Assembly: GCA_019828595.1 (NCBI GenBank)
Contig: JAHQRK010000004.1
Span: forward strand, 1,922,001-1,986,000
Origin: Aphanomyces cochlioides
Taxonomy: Eukaryota; Oomycota; Saprolegniomycetes; Saprolegniales; Verrucalvaceae
DNA: 64,000 bases
Direction of reading: 5' to 3'
Shown: piece after piece, positions 21,901-33,679 of the stretch
Layout of the letters: each line of letters begins with the position of its first letter
Numbering within the stretch: position 1 is the first letter of the stretch
The notes under the pieces: generated by a model
What the model saw: only the letters and a program-made list of their open reading frames with translations
Database searches by the model: none
Told to the model about the DNA's origin: nothing
Translations under genes and position numbers: made by a program

Positions 21901-24900
21901 GACGCCGTGTGGATTGAAAACATGAACACCGTCTTGGACGACAACAAGAAGCTCTGCTTGATGAGCGGCGAGATCGTCAAGATGACGGAGAGGATGACCA
22001 TGATGTTTGAGACGGAGGACTTGGAAGAAGCGTCGCCTGCGACCGTCAGTCGCGTCGGGATGATTTTCCTCGAGCCCAAGAACCTTGGGTGGGAAACACT
22101 CATGAAGACATGGTACGAACGGCGCCGCTCTTCAGTGTCATGACGACGGAACTAGGCTTGAATACGCGCTCGTGACGGAGCTGCGGCCGCACGCGACGTT
22201 CATCCAGAATCTCTTTGAATGGCTTGTGCCGCCGCTGCTGTTCTTCGTCGACAAGAACTGCATCGTGCCGACGTCCGTGACGTTTCTCGAGCTCGTGGCG
22301 TCGTTGATTCGCCTCTTCCAGTGCATTCTCGACGTGCCGCTCAACCATTTGAGCTCCGACATGAACGGCGTCCTGGAAGGAATGTTCTTCACGGCGGCGA
22401 TTTGGAGTCTTGGCGCGTGCGTCGATGCCAAGTCGCGGCAGCTCTTGGACGCATACTTGCGCGACTTGACGTCTGGCGCCATCTCCACCGAGACGAGCGA
22501 AGCGTATGCCAACTTTGTGCTCAAGACGCCAGCGTATCGAGTCCTTCCACGCGCGACGAGCGTGCCGTTTCCACCGGAAGGCATGGTCTACGACTATAAA
22601 TTCGACGGCAAGAAGGCGACGTGGGTGAATTGGATGGACACGGCGTCGACGGCGGCAATTCCAAGGGATATGCCGTATACGTCCATCTTGGTGCCGACGA
22701 TCGACACGGAGCGCAATGCGTGGCTCCTCGACACGCTCTTGACGCACCACTTCCACGTCATGTGCACGGGCGACACGGGGACGGGCAAGTCGGTCTCGAT
22801 CAAGAAGAAACTCCTCACGGGGTTGAACGAGACCTTCTCGTCCATCTTTCTCAACTTTAGCGCGCAGACGAGCGCCAACCAGACGCAAGACATCATCGAG
22901 AGCAAGCTGGACAAGCGGCGCAAAGGCGTGCTTGGCCCGCCGCTCGGCATGCATTGTGTGATATTTGTCGACGATTTGAATATGCCGGCAAAAGAAACGT
23001 ACGGCGCGCAGCCGCCGATTGAAATCCTACGGCAGTGGATGGGACACGGCGGGTGGTACAACCGCAAGGACAACTCGTTCGTCCAGCTCGTGGATGTCCA
23101 ATTCATGGCGGCGATGGGACCTCCCGGCGGCGGGCGGACGAAAATTACGCAGCGGTACATCCGCTATTTCAACTTGATCAACTTTGTCCCGTTCGACACG
23201 ACGAGTCTCAAGCTCATCTTCTCCAAGATCTCCGACTGGTTCCTCCTCAACTTCCCCGGCGCGATCAAAGCATTGACGGCGCCGCTCGTCGCCGCGACGA
23301 TCGATATCTACGACTGCATCTCGTCGACGCTGCTCCCGACGCCCGCGAAATCGCATTATACGTTCAACTTGCGCGACTTGTCCAAGGTTTTCCAGGGAAT
23401 CTCGCAAGGCACGCCGGATGTGCTCAAGGAACCAAAGGACGTCGTGCGGCTGTGGAGCCACGAGTGTCTCCGCGTCTTCCACGACCGTTTGATCGACCAG
23501 AGCGACCGGCAGTGGTTCCAAAACGTCCTGGGGGAGACCGTCCAGCGGCATTTCAATTTCAACTACGTCAAGGACGTCCGTGGGCCGAACGACGTGCTCA
23601 TTTACGGCAACTTTGGCGACGCCAAAGCGGCCAAGAAAGTCTACGCCGAGCTACGCGACCGCGAGACGCTCCAGGCGAACATGTCGCTCTACTTGGAGGA
23701 TTTCAACAACATGACGTCGGCGCCCATGAGCTTGGTGCTCTTTCAAAATGCGATCGAGCACGTCGCGCGCATCAGTCGCGTGATCCATCAGCCGTATGGG
23801 AATTCGCTGCTCGTCGGTGTCGGTGGGAGCGGCCGCAAGTCGCTCACGACGCTCGCGGTGTCCATGGCCGACTTTAAACTCTTCCAGATTGAAATCTCCA
23901 AGACGTATTCCCGCGCCGACTGGCGCGCCGACTTGAAAAAAGTGCTTCAACTGAGCGGCGTGTCCAACCAGCCGACGGTCTTCCTCTTCAGCGACACGCA
24001 GATCGTCGAGGAAGGATATCTCGAAGACATCAATGGCATTTTGAACACGGGCGAAGTCGCTAACCTCTGGGCGAACGAAGAGCTCATGACGATCAACGAG
24101 AGCTTGGAGAGCGCCGCGACGGCCGCGGGACTCAACACGGGCAACGCCGCGGAAGTGTACAATTTCTTCGTCTCGCGGTGCCGCACGAATCTCCACGTCG
24201 TGCTGGCGCTCAGTCCGATCGGAGATGCGTTCCGTCGACGGCTGCGCATGTTTCCATCGCTCGTGAATTGCTGCACGATCGACTGGTTCACGGAATGGCC
24301 AGAGGAAGCGCTGCGCAGCGTCGCCGACCATTTCCTCGTCGACATTGAAATGCCCGCCAAGATGAAATCCGGCTTGGTCGACGTCTGCGTCGACATGCAA
24401 GAGCGCGTTTCGCACATGTCGAAAGAGTTCTTGCAGAGTCTGCGGCGCCACTACTACGTGACGCCGACGTCCTACTTGGAGCTCATCAACACGTTCAAGA
24501 AGCTGCTCAATACCAAGCGGACGGAGGTGAGCCAGATGAAGAAGCGCTACGACAATGGCTTGACCAAGCTCATGGAGACGGCCGACCAGGTCGAGAAGAT
24601 GCAAGTCGAGCTCGAAGCGCTCCAGCCCATGTTGAAAGTCGCGACAGTCGAGACGGACGCGCTCCTCGAGACGATCTCGCGCGAGCAGAAAGATGCCAAC
24701 GAGACGAAAACGATCGTCGCGGCGGAAGAAGCGCAGTGCAACGAGCAAGCCGCCGCCGCCATGGATATCAAGAATCAATGCGAAGCCGGCTTGGCCGAAG
24801 CGATTCCAGCGCTCGAGATGGCCGTGAAGGCGCTTCAGACGCTCACGAAGGGAGATATCACCGAGGTGAAAGCCATGAAGAAACCTCCAGATGGCGTCAA

Positions 24901-27900
24901 ACTCGTCATGGAAGCGGTAGGCGTCATGGAGAATTGAGCTTTGGTTGACCGTTTGGACTTGTAGGTCTGCATCATGATGGGCGTCGCGCCGCTCAAAGTG
25001 AAAGATCCCGCGGGCGGCACGAAAAAAGTCGACGACTACTGGGGACCCGCGCAGAAGACGCTCCTGAACGACACGCGCTTCCTCCAGAACCTCCTCGAGT
25101 ACGACAAGGACAACATCCACGAGGAAATCGCCAACAAAGTGCTCCCGTACACGAACAACCCCGACTTCTCGCCGCCGATCATCAAGAAAGCAAGCGTCGC
25201 CGCGTCGGGATTGTGTAGTTGGGTCCACGCCATGGTCGTGTACAATCGCGTGTCCAAAGTCGTCGCGCCAAAGCGAGAGGCGCTGAAAGCCGCGACGGCG
25301 CAGTTGGAAGCGGCGCAAGCCAACTTGAAAGCCAAGCAGGATGCGCTCCAAGTCGTCTTGGACAAAGTCGCCAAGCTTGAAGCCGACTTGGCGGGGGCGA
25401 TGAAGAAGAAGGCCGACTTGCAGTTCCAAGTCGACGACTGCAGCAAGAAACTCATCCGCGCGAATCAACTGATCGGCGGCTTGGGCGGCGAGCGCAGTCG
25501 ATGGCAAGAGATGAGCGCCAAGCTGCAGATCGTCTACGACAACGTTGTCGGGGACATCATGCTCAGCAGCGGCGTCATTGCGTACCTTGGCGCGTTCACG
25601 TCGACGTTCCGTGAGAAAGCGGTCGACTATTGGAGCGACGAGCTCAAGGAGAAAGGCATCACGTGCTCGGACAAGTACAGCTTGACGACGACGCTCGGCG
25701 ACTTGGTCAAAATCCGCGAGTGGACGATCGCCAAGCTCCCGAACGATTCCTTCTCGATCGACAATGCCATCATGATGCAGCGCAGCAACCGATGGCCGCT
25801 GGTACGTCCCGCGTCTTTCTTCATTCAAGAACTTTTTTTATCAACAGATGATTGACCCGCAAGGACAAGCGAATCGGTGGGTGAAGAACATGGAGGAGAA
25901 GAATAGCTGCAAGGTCGTCAAGCTCTCCCAGGCTGGCTTTGTCCGCGCGCTCGAGAACGCCATCATGGTCGGTGCGCCCTTCTTGATTGAAAACGTCCCG
26001 GAAGAGATCGATCCGATGCTCGAGCCCGTGCTGCTCAAGCAGATTGTCAAGTCTGGCGGCGTCTTGACGATCCGTCTCGGCGACAACACGGTCGAGTACG
26101 ACGTCAACTTTCGTCTCTACATGACGACAAAGCTCCGAAATCCGCATTATCCACCGGAAACGTGCGTCAAGGTCAATTTGCTCAACTTCATGGCGACGGA
26201 AGAAGGGTTGCAGGATCAAATGCTCGGCATCGTCGTCGCCAAGGAAGAACCTGTCCTGGAAGCGCAGCGGGAGAAGCTCGTGCTTGAAGACGCGGCCAAC
26301 AAGAAGACGCTCAAGGAGATCGAAGACACGATCCTCCACATGCTCCAGACCGCCGAGGGGAACATTCTCAACGACGAGCGGCTCATTGAAACCCTCGGCG
26401 CGTCCAAGATCACCGCCAACAAGATTGAAGAAAAGGTCCAAGAAGCGGCCGCGACACAGCTCATCATCGCCGAGAAGCGCGCGGGGTACACGCCCGTGGC
26501 GTTCCGCGCGTCGCAGTTGTTCTTCTGCATCGCCGACCTCTCCGTGATCGATCCCATGTACCAGTACGCGCTCGAATGGTTCATCCAGCTCTTCGTCTAC
26601 TCGATCGCGCGCGCCGAGAAGAGCACGGACTTGCACAAACGACTCAACTTTCTCAATGAGCAGTTCACGTACACGCTCTACGTCAACGTGTGCCGTTCGC
26701 TCTTTGAGAAGGACAAGCTCCTCTTCGCGTTCCTCCTCACAGTCAAGATCCTCACGGGGAACGGAACGATCCAAGCCGTGGACTTGCGCTACTTCTTCAC
26801 GGGCAACACGACGATCGAAGCGTCCAAGCCCAACCCGAACCCAGCGTGGTTGAGCGTCAAGACATGGGCGGACATCCTCGGTCTCGACGGACTTGCGTCG
26901 TTCCACAACTTCTCCGAGACGTTCGTTCGCGATCTTCCCCTCTGGGCGGCGGCGTACAATGCGCAAGACCCCGCGAGTGAACTCGATGCGATTCCGTCCA
27001 TGGCATCGTACGATCTCTTCCAGAAACTTGTTGTCTTGCGCTGTTTTCGTCCGGACAAAGTCGTGCCATCCGTCATGACGTTCGTCGCGACGATGCTCGG
27101 CCAGCGCTTCATTGAACCCCAGCCGTTCGACCTGAAAGCCGGCTACGACGACTCGACTTGCGCGACGCCGCTCATCTTTGTCCTCACGCCTGGTGCAGAT
27201 CCCATGTCGGAACTTTTAAAACTCGCGGCGGAGCTCGGGTTCACCAAGAAGTTTGTCGCGATCTCGCTCGGCCAAGGCCAAGGACCACTCGCGGAGAACG
27301 CGATCGCGGAAGCCATCGACAATGGCAACTGGGTCTGTCTGCAGAACTGTCACTTGAGCGTGAGCTGGCTCCCGACGCTCGAACGTCTCTGCGAAGAAAT
27401 CACGCCGGATCGCGTCCATGCAACGTTCCGTCTCTGGTTGACGTCCGAACCGTCGCGGCAATTTCCACCGTTCATTTTGCAGAATGGGGTCAAAATGACA
27501 AATGAACCGCCAAAAGGAATGCGTGCCAACTTGAAGGGGAGCTTCCTCACATTCACCGACGACTGGCTCGACTCGTCGGCGCGGCCACATGCGTTCAAGA
27601 AGCTCCTCTTTGGTCTCTGCTTCTTCCACGCCACGGTGCGCGAGCGGACAAAGTTTGGCCCGCTCGGATGGAACATCAAGTATGTCTTCTCGGGCTCGGA
27701 CCTCAACATTTCAAAAGATCAACTCAAGATCTGCATCGACGACCTCAACGACTCGGACGCGATTCCATATGCCGCGCTCGCGTACCTCGCTGGGGAATGC
27801 AACTACGGCGGTCGCGTCACGGACGACAAGGACCGACGGTGCATCGTCAACACGCTCTCGGACTTTTATACGCCGCTCATCCAAGACGACGAGTACAAGT

Positions 27901-29048
27901 TTAGTCCGTCGGGGATCTACTTTGCGCCGCCGGCGGGACCGCTGTCGTCCTACTTGGCCCACATCGACTCGCTCCCAATGAACGAAGGGCCGGAAGTCTT
28001 TGGTCTCCACGACAATGCCAACATCTCGTGTGCGATTGCAGAAACCAACTTGCTCCTCGAGTCGGCACTGTCGCTCCAGCCACGGAGCAGTGGCGGCGGC
28101 GGCAAGTCGTGGGATCAGTCCCTGGCGGAAGTCGCGTCCGACATTAGTAGTCGCATCCCGCCCGTTTTCGACACGGAGAAAGCCGACTTGGACTTCCCTG
28201 TCTGCTACGAGGAGAGCATGAACACCGTCTTGACGCAAGAGCTTATTCGGTTCAATCGGCTCATCGTGATCATCTCCAAGAGCTTGAAGGAAGTCCAGCG
28301 CGCTCTCAAGGGTCTCGTCGTCCTCTCGGGGGAGCTCGAAGCCATGGGGAACAGCATGGTCAATGGGCAAGTCCCCGTCATGTGGTCGAGTTGCGCATAT
28401 CCGTCGCTGAAACCTCTCGGGAGCTGGGTCACGGACTTCCTCGACCGCTTGTCGTTCCTCCAGCAGTGGATCGACACGAAATCCAGTCCCGCGACGTATT
28501 GGATCTCGGGCTTCTTCTTCACCCAAGCGTTCATCACGGGAACACTTCAAAACTTTGCGCGAAAGCACCAGCAGCCCATCGATCAGGTATGTTCCATGCT
28601 CGTTGTGCCGTCAGTATGACTCTCTCTCTCTCTGTAGTGCGGTTTTGACATGCAAGTCCTGAGCGCGGAAGCGTCGAGCTCAATCACAGCACGTGCTCCG
28701 GACGGCGCGTACATTTACGGTCTCTTCATGGAAGGCGCTCGATGGGAGAATGAATCGATGGCGATCGTCGAATCGCGCAATCGAGAGCTGCACGTCGCGA
28801 TGCCGATGATCCTCCTCCTCCCGAAACGACGCGACGACATTGAACCGGTCAAGGACTCGGACCCGAAAGGCACCGCACATGTGTACATGTGTCCCGTGTA
28901 CAAGACGAGCTTCCGTCAGGGAACGCTGTCCACGACGGGGCATTCGACCAACTTTGTCATGTTTATTCGCGTCCCCATGGCGCCGCAGCACAACCAGAAG
29001 CACTGGATTCGCCGCGGCGTCGCCATGCTCACCCAGCTCGATATTTAG
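15950..29048 (+). CDS. Axonemal dynein heavy chain
   Basis: Twelve exons (15950-16461, 16503-16776, 16822-17433, 17473-19517, 19564-20909, 20953-21253, 21315-21546, 21607-22112, 22156-24916, 24965-25801, 25848-28586, 28638-29048) join in frame to 4191 residues. This is the motor ATPase that bends cilia and flagella. P-loops are visible for AAA1 ([10 protein letters not shown], about residue 1491), AAA2 (GITGSGKT, 1784), AAA3 (GDTGTGKS, 2147) and AAA4 (GVGGSGRKS, 2497). The linker carries [12 protein letters not shown]. The coiled-coil stalk and microtubule-binding domain lie around 2760-3030. The C-terminal cap ends with [13 protein letters not shown], typical of axonemal chains. An N-terminal [18 protein letters not shown] segment resembles that of inner-arm chains; I cannot fix the subtype. 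Introns are 39-61 nt. The start at 15950 is the first in-frame ATG; a small upstream exon cannot be excluded. Confidence 0.95.
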
Positions 29049-30426
29049 AACCTTCCGACCTTAGGATGGATATTGCTTTGCCAAGATATGTAAGCACAGC
29101 AATCCAACGGTGTACTGTACATGTTGTCGATGTTATGCGGTAGAGACTACCGACGTCGGCGACTGAGCTGTAGACATATCCGGTGCTTGGATCTGCTGTC
29201 GTTTGGTCACACGGTTCCGCCCTTGCGACACAGTTGTTGTTGCAATCAACATCGAGCGCTGTTGCTCGGTTCGGACGAGAAGACGCCGCTCCTTGCATCG
29301 GCAAAATGGAAATGCAAGAAGCAGAGGCGGTTTTGCGACAGGACTTGCATCTCAGACGAGGTCCAGAGCCTGTCCGTCGTCCATGAGAGCGTGGAATCGT
29401 TCAGGTCGACGCGCGCTGTCTTCTTCCTCCACCCATTAGGAACGTCGTTGACAGAGGCGGCAACTGCCTGGACACTTCACAACTGTGAGATTCTTCAAGG
29501 CATTCCAGTGCTGTCCATGAAGTCAGCATGGAGCGTCCCACGTATGCAACTCGACAGTCCAGTCCATGCGCGCTGTCTCCTTCCCCCATCATCGTGCGGC
29601 CAGAACTTGTCATGGACATTTCAAAAGTGTGAAATATCTAACATATCTTCAACTTTCAATGATTTCATACGTCGAATTCAAAATATTTTCAGCCAATCAA
29701 ATATTTAAATTATCTATTTATTGAAAATAGACTTTTTTACTGCGGCCATCATTTTCTCCTCGGTGAATATACGGATAGTTCACAGTCTAAACAGCTGCGA
29801 AGTACCCAATATCTAAGACCTACCGACTGGAGTTGCGATAATTGTGCAAAGAGCCGACGTAGATGTAGAGCAGTCTGGAGGGACAAGTGGCATCTCGGAG
29901 TGCAGAAGTGAAAAAAATATTTTTAATTTATTTTTAACCAATCAGATTACTCCATTTTGTATCTTGTTTCTCGGAGTTTGTGGACCACCATGGCGACGGT
30001 GGCGGCGGTGGCGATCTTGGCGACAAGGCCACGCGCAGAAGGCGTCTCGTGCGTTGAGTACAAGGCAGACTTGATCGTTTCGTCATGTCACTCGGATGAG
30101 ACGTTCCATGTCTTCTCGTTGGTGCGTTGCAGCGGGAAGAGAGAGAGAGAACAGAAAGCCAGAGCATGCGTTGCGTCGACCGAACCGTCGCGCGGGTAAG
30201 TCGAGTCCTTCTTGAGAAGCTTCTTCGGCGGTCAGAGAGGCATGGAAAAGCCAGTGGAAGGCCGTCTTAGAGTGCAGGAGAACCGCTCTGACCATCCCCG
30301 TCGAGTCGTTCGATATTTGCAGAGTGGGATCTCCTCTCTCTGACCTCGACGAGGTCGGTCGAGTGTGCACATCTTCTCTGTCATCTCGCGCGTGTGTCAT
30401 TTCCACACAGACACGCTGCGTCCAAG
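29049..30426. other. Long intergenic region with CCAAT boxes
   Basis: This is the longest gene-free stretch without a transposon. A frame of 195 codons at 29121-29708 resembles no family and I do not accept it. The segment near 29408-29500 recurs in diverged form at 29565-29645 (shared start GCGCGCTGTCT.CTTCC). From 29630 to 29960 the sequence is AT-rich and contains GCCAATCA (29692-29699) and ACCAATCA (29938-29945), possible promoter boxes for the next gene, though nearly 500 bp from its ATG. Confidence 0.4.
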
Positions 30427-32412
30427 ATGGGACCGAACGACGTCCTCTCGAACCTGCGCAAGACGCTTCAAACACAAGCGATCTTTACCTCGAGCGTGCG
30501 CAAACTCCTCAAGACGAAAGACTTGGTGTATCTCGACACGGTGGCCGAAACTCTGCGCTTTGCCGAAGACATGGACGCGCTCTTGCTTCTTTGGCAATTC
30601 CTCCTCGAGAACCTCTTTCCCCACTATCCATCGCGACGGCCGCAAGACGCATTGATGCGTGCGTGCTTGATTCAATTGCTGAGACGACCCGAGATCCGAA
30701 CCAATACGTCGCGCAAAGTCGACTCGCTCACGACTGCAACGCTGCAACTCGCTGCGCAACTCCACCGCCATCCCTCGAAACTTGAAGACCTGGACGACCG
30801 CCGCGCCGAGACGCAATTCTGCACTCGTGTCCTTGCCTTTGCCTACCTCCGTCAAGACATCATTCGGACGCAGATCATCACGAAAGTAAACCAAGTTACG
30901 CGGCACCGCGACTGGTTCAAGCGTCCAGCATCGGTCGTCGGCGCATTTCCCCACTGGGTACCGTCGTTGCTTCCTGTCGTTGTGCAGCACACGGACGTGA
31001 CCACGTTTGACCAAGCGTTGCTCCAGTGGCTGACCGTCGAGCCCACCGCGACGACGCTGTACGACGAGCGCAGTCCAGGCAGCCACAACATGCAGACGTC
31101 GCCGCTTGTCGAAGCGCTCGTCGAGAATGGCGAGGTCTACTTTGCCTTTGTCGTTGGGTTGATGCAGTGGTGTGAAGCCGACACACTCACGAACGATCAA
31201 TGGCGCGCTGCGATTCCAAATTACGACACGCTCGTGACGGTCGCGCTGCGTCTTCTGCACGAGTCTGCGTACAAGCGGCAGTTTTACGACTTTGGCACGC
31301 CCAAGTACTCGACATTGATGCTGACGCGCGCCAACCAAGACGCCATTCTTGCCTTGAGCGGCCATCTCCTCAAGAACTCGGACCTCGTGCACATTTGCAT
31401 CCTCGCGCTCTTTGAATCGACCAACGCAGCGAGCGCCAAGAGCGTCGGGACGTGCTTGGATCGCCTCGCCGCGTGGCTCGAGCAGCCTGGCATCGACTGG
31501 CTCAAGTCGATCAAGCCGTCGCCGGCAGAGTTCAACTGGACGGTCGCAATCCGCCTTCTCCTCCATGTCGAGCAAGCTGACGTCCTTGTCAGGACGTTGT
31601 TGTTCCTGTACCGGACGATGGCGCTGCTGCCTTGGGATCTCCGCCATCGTCTCCTTCGGACGCTCGCCCAGCGGCATTTTGCGCTCTTCCTGCATTGGCA
31701 CCAGGACGTGCGGCTCTTCTACCATCACATCCTCGTCTACAAGATCTGTCCCGACGTCCACCGCGCGCTCCTCGACAGTGCGACCGACAATCTGCTCGTC
31801 CGCCATTCGTCGCTGCAGCAGCAACAACCGATCATCGATGAAAGCCGCGCCATGTCGTCCAACGCGTCGATCCTCGCGCGGGAAATGCAAGTGTGGCGTA
31901 ACTTTGATGGGTTCATCTCGCTCGTCTGCTTTCAAGAGCGTGCGCGCGCCATGGAAGCCAGCAAATACCACAAACTCGAAGTCGAGTTCGCGCAGAATCG
32001 ACTCGAACAGCTCAAGCATTTGCATCCACTCGATGAATCCACGCCGCGCACGAGTGTCGACGCGTCGGAGCTTGATGCGCGTCCTTCCAGTGCGGTTGAA
32101 GAACTTCTTGGCGTTGAATCGTTGAAGCAGCTTGCATCCCTTGCACTGTCGAAACTCGCGCGCTCGCCACCGTATTTACGGCACATTCCAGACGAAGATG
32201 TGATGCACATGGAAGCAGTTGTCCGTGCCGCGTGTCCTGGCGATCCTGACGCATTCTATCCCAAGGAACTCCAAGTCTACGCGCGCCGCTCACTCGCGTG
32301 CTACTCGAGCGTCCTTCAGAAGTACTACGAATCGTGCCAGGTAGATGCAAATGGCGGCCTCTTGCTCAACGAGTTGCCGCCCGCGCCGTCGCTCGATCAT
32401 GAGAAGAAGTAG
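30427..32412 (+). CDS. DUF1765/UPF0592-like protein, single exon
   Basis: An uninterrupted frame of 661 codons from the ATG at 30427. It is predicted to be helical and soluble, with no signal peptide. The central segment (about residues 385-440), reading FLYRTMALLPWDLRHRLL and then LFLHWHQDVRLFYHHILVY, matches the signature I remember for DUF1765 (UPF0592), a family best known in fungi and of unknown function. The C-terminal part has a short glutamine run and helices rich in leucine and serine. It is one of only three genes here without an intron. Third codon positions are strongly C/G, like the dynein gene before it. It converges on the ES1-like gene with 76 bp between stops. The family call is from memory and moderate. 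Confidence 0.7.
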   Translation: MGPNDVLSNLRKTLQTQAIFTSSVRKLLKTKDLVYLDTVAETLRFAEDMDALLLLWQFLLENLFPHYPSRRPQDALMRACLIQLLRRPEIRTNTSRKVDSLTTATLQLAAQLHRHPSKLEDLDDRRAETQFCTRVLAFAYLRQDIIRTQIITKVNQVTRHRDWFKRPASVVGAFPHWVPSLLPVVVQHTDVTTFDQALLQWLTVEPTATTLYDERSPGSHNMQTSPLVEALVENGEVYFAFVVGLMQWCEADTLTNDQWRAAIPNYDTLVTVALRLLHESAYKRQFYDFGTPKYSTLMLTRANQDAILALSGHLLKNSDLVHICILALFESTNAASAKSVGTCLDRLAAWLEQPGIDWLKSIKPSPAEFNWTVAIRLLLHVEQADVLVRTLLFLYRTMALLPWDLRHRLLRTLAQRHFALFLHWHQDVRLFYHHILVYKICPDVHRALLDSATDNLLVRHSSLQQQQPIIDESRAMSSNASILAREMQVWRNFDGFISLVCFQERARAMEASKYHKLEVEFAQNRLEQLKHLHPLDESTPRTSVDASELDARPSSAVEELLGVESLKQLASLALSKLARSPPYLRHIPDEDVMHMEAVVRAACPGDPDAFYPKELQVYARRSLACYSSVLQKYYESCQVDANGGLLLNELPPAPSLDHEKK

Positions 32413-32488
32413 TAGTAGTCATGCTCTGTCTTGTGTCGTCTCTGAACAAAGAAGCTCTCTCTTGACGAGGACGGCGGTGTCTCCTTGA

Positions 32489-33378
32489 TTACTTCATGCG
32501 CAGAACGTGGTCGATCACTTGGCCGACATTGTCGAAGACACCGGCGGGCGTGGCTTCGTCGTACATATAGGCGGGGGCGGTCACGATCTTGTTCGCCGCG
32601 TCGACGTGGACTTCGTTGGGTTCCTTCTCCACGATTTTGGATCCCCAGCTTTCGATCGCTTCGGCTGCCGACGGACCCGATGTCCATTTGGCGCCAGATC
32701 GACGACCAATTGTCAATTCTGTACCTGGGAAGAGCTTGCCGCCAAGGATTGGAGCGATGCAGATGAGACCGATGGGTTTCTTTGCAGTGTGGAACGCCGT
32801 GAGCGCAGAAACGACTTGAGGCTGAACGTTCATCTGATTGCCATCGACAGCAAATGAGCTCAAGTTCTTTGCAACGCCAAAGCCACCAGGCACGACAACG
32901 GCGTCAAACTGTTCAACATTGAGCACGTCGAGTGGTTCTACCTTGCCTCGCGCAATGCGCGCCGCCTCGACCTTCGCACGATGAGTTCAATCTGTCAATG
33001 AAAGAGAGCCACACATACCAGAACATTGCGTGTTTCTGGCGCCACGACGCCCGTGAGGTGGTTGATCACATGGTGCTGCGCGATGTCAGGTGCAAACACG
33101 CGTACGTCTGCTCGGGCTTTGCTCAAATGGATCAAACAGCTCGCCGCTTCTTGGATCTCGCTGCCGTCGTAGACACCACAGCCACTCAAAATGAGCGCGA
33201 CGCGCTTTCCAGGTGGAAGCTGCACGTCACCGCCAGCGCCAGTAATCGCGTTAGTCATAGCTGGCTTGACACGAGAAAGGACGTGCTTGAAGAATGGAAT
33301 GGACGCCGCGCCAATGACAAGAACGCCGCCGACGGCCAGCCCTCTTTTGAGCATCACGGAGCAATTTCGAAAATGCAT
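32489..33378 (-). CDS. ES1/ElbB-like DJ-1/GATase1-superfamily protein, probably mitochondrial
   Basis: Two exons (33378-33019 and 32971-32489, intron 47 nt) give 280 residues. The body matches the ES1/ElbB (GATD3) family: [60 protein letters not shown] and APAYMYDE appear in the expected order. Animal ES1 proteins are mitochondrial, and bacterial ElbB has been described as a glyoxalase-like enzyme; the substrate here is unknown. The cysteine of the nucleophile elbow is present (LICIAP). About 50 extra N-terminal residues with basic residues and a hydrophobic stretch ([18 protein letters not shown]) suggest mitochondrial import or anchoring. The start at 33378 is the first in-frame ATG; 33354 is an alternative. 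Confidence 0.88.
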
Positions 33379-33467
33379 CAAAGATAGGGGTGTAGGGGTT
33401 TTAGGGGTGAAGGGTTTTATCAAATTGCTTTACTTACCGTAGTCCGTATATTAAAAGTTGCAAGATA

Positions 33468-33499
33468 CTACTTCCTCCACTCCGAAATAATTGATCAAT
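33468..33499. repeat. Left terminal inverted repeat of the mariner-like element
   Basis: CTACTTCCTCCACTCCGAAA and the following 12 bases match the right end exactly in reverse complement. The CTnCTTCCTCC start recalls plant mariner and Stowaway ends (from memory). Confidence 0.95.
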
Positions 33500-33679
33500 C
33501 TTGAGGTTTTTCAAACTCCGAAATAATTGATCAAACAATTGAATACTAATTTCAAGTTTATTTTTCTTGGCAGACCAAATACAAATAAAACCTGCACGTT
33601 AAATTTATCAACAATTGGGCTCAATCAGTCAGAGCCAGATTTTCCAAGTCATTGAGAATATCCCATTCACCTCTCAATT

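Noticed and set aside
29121..29708. 195-codon ATG frame downstream of the dynein gene
   Set aside because: Composition is irregular, no domain or repeat is recognisable and it runs into AT-rich promoter-like DNA; it looks like a chance frame.
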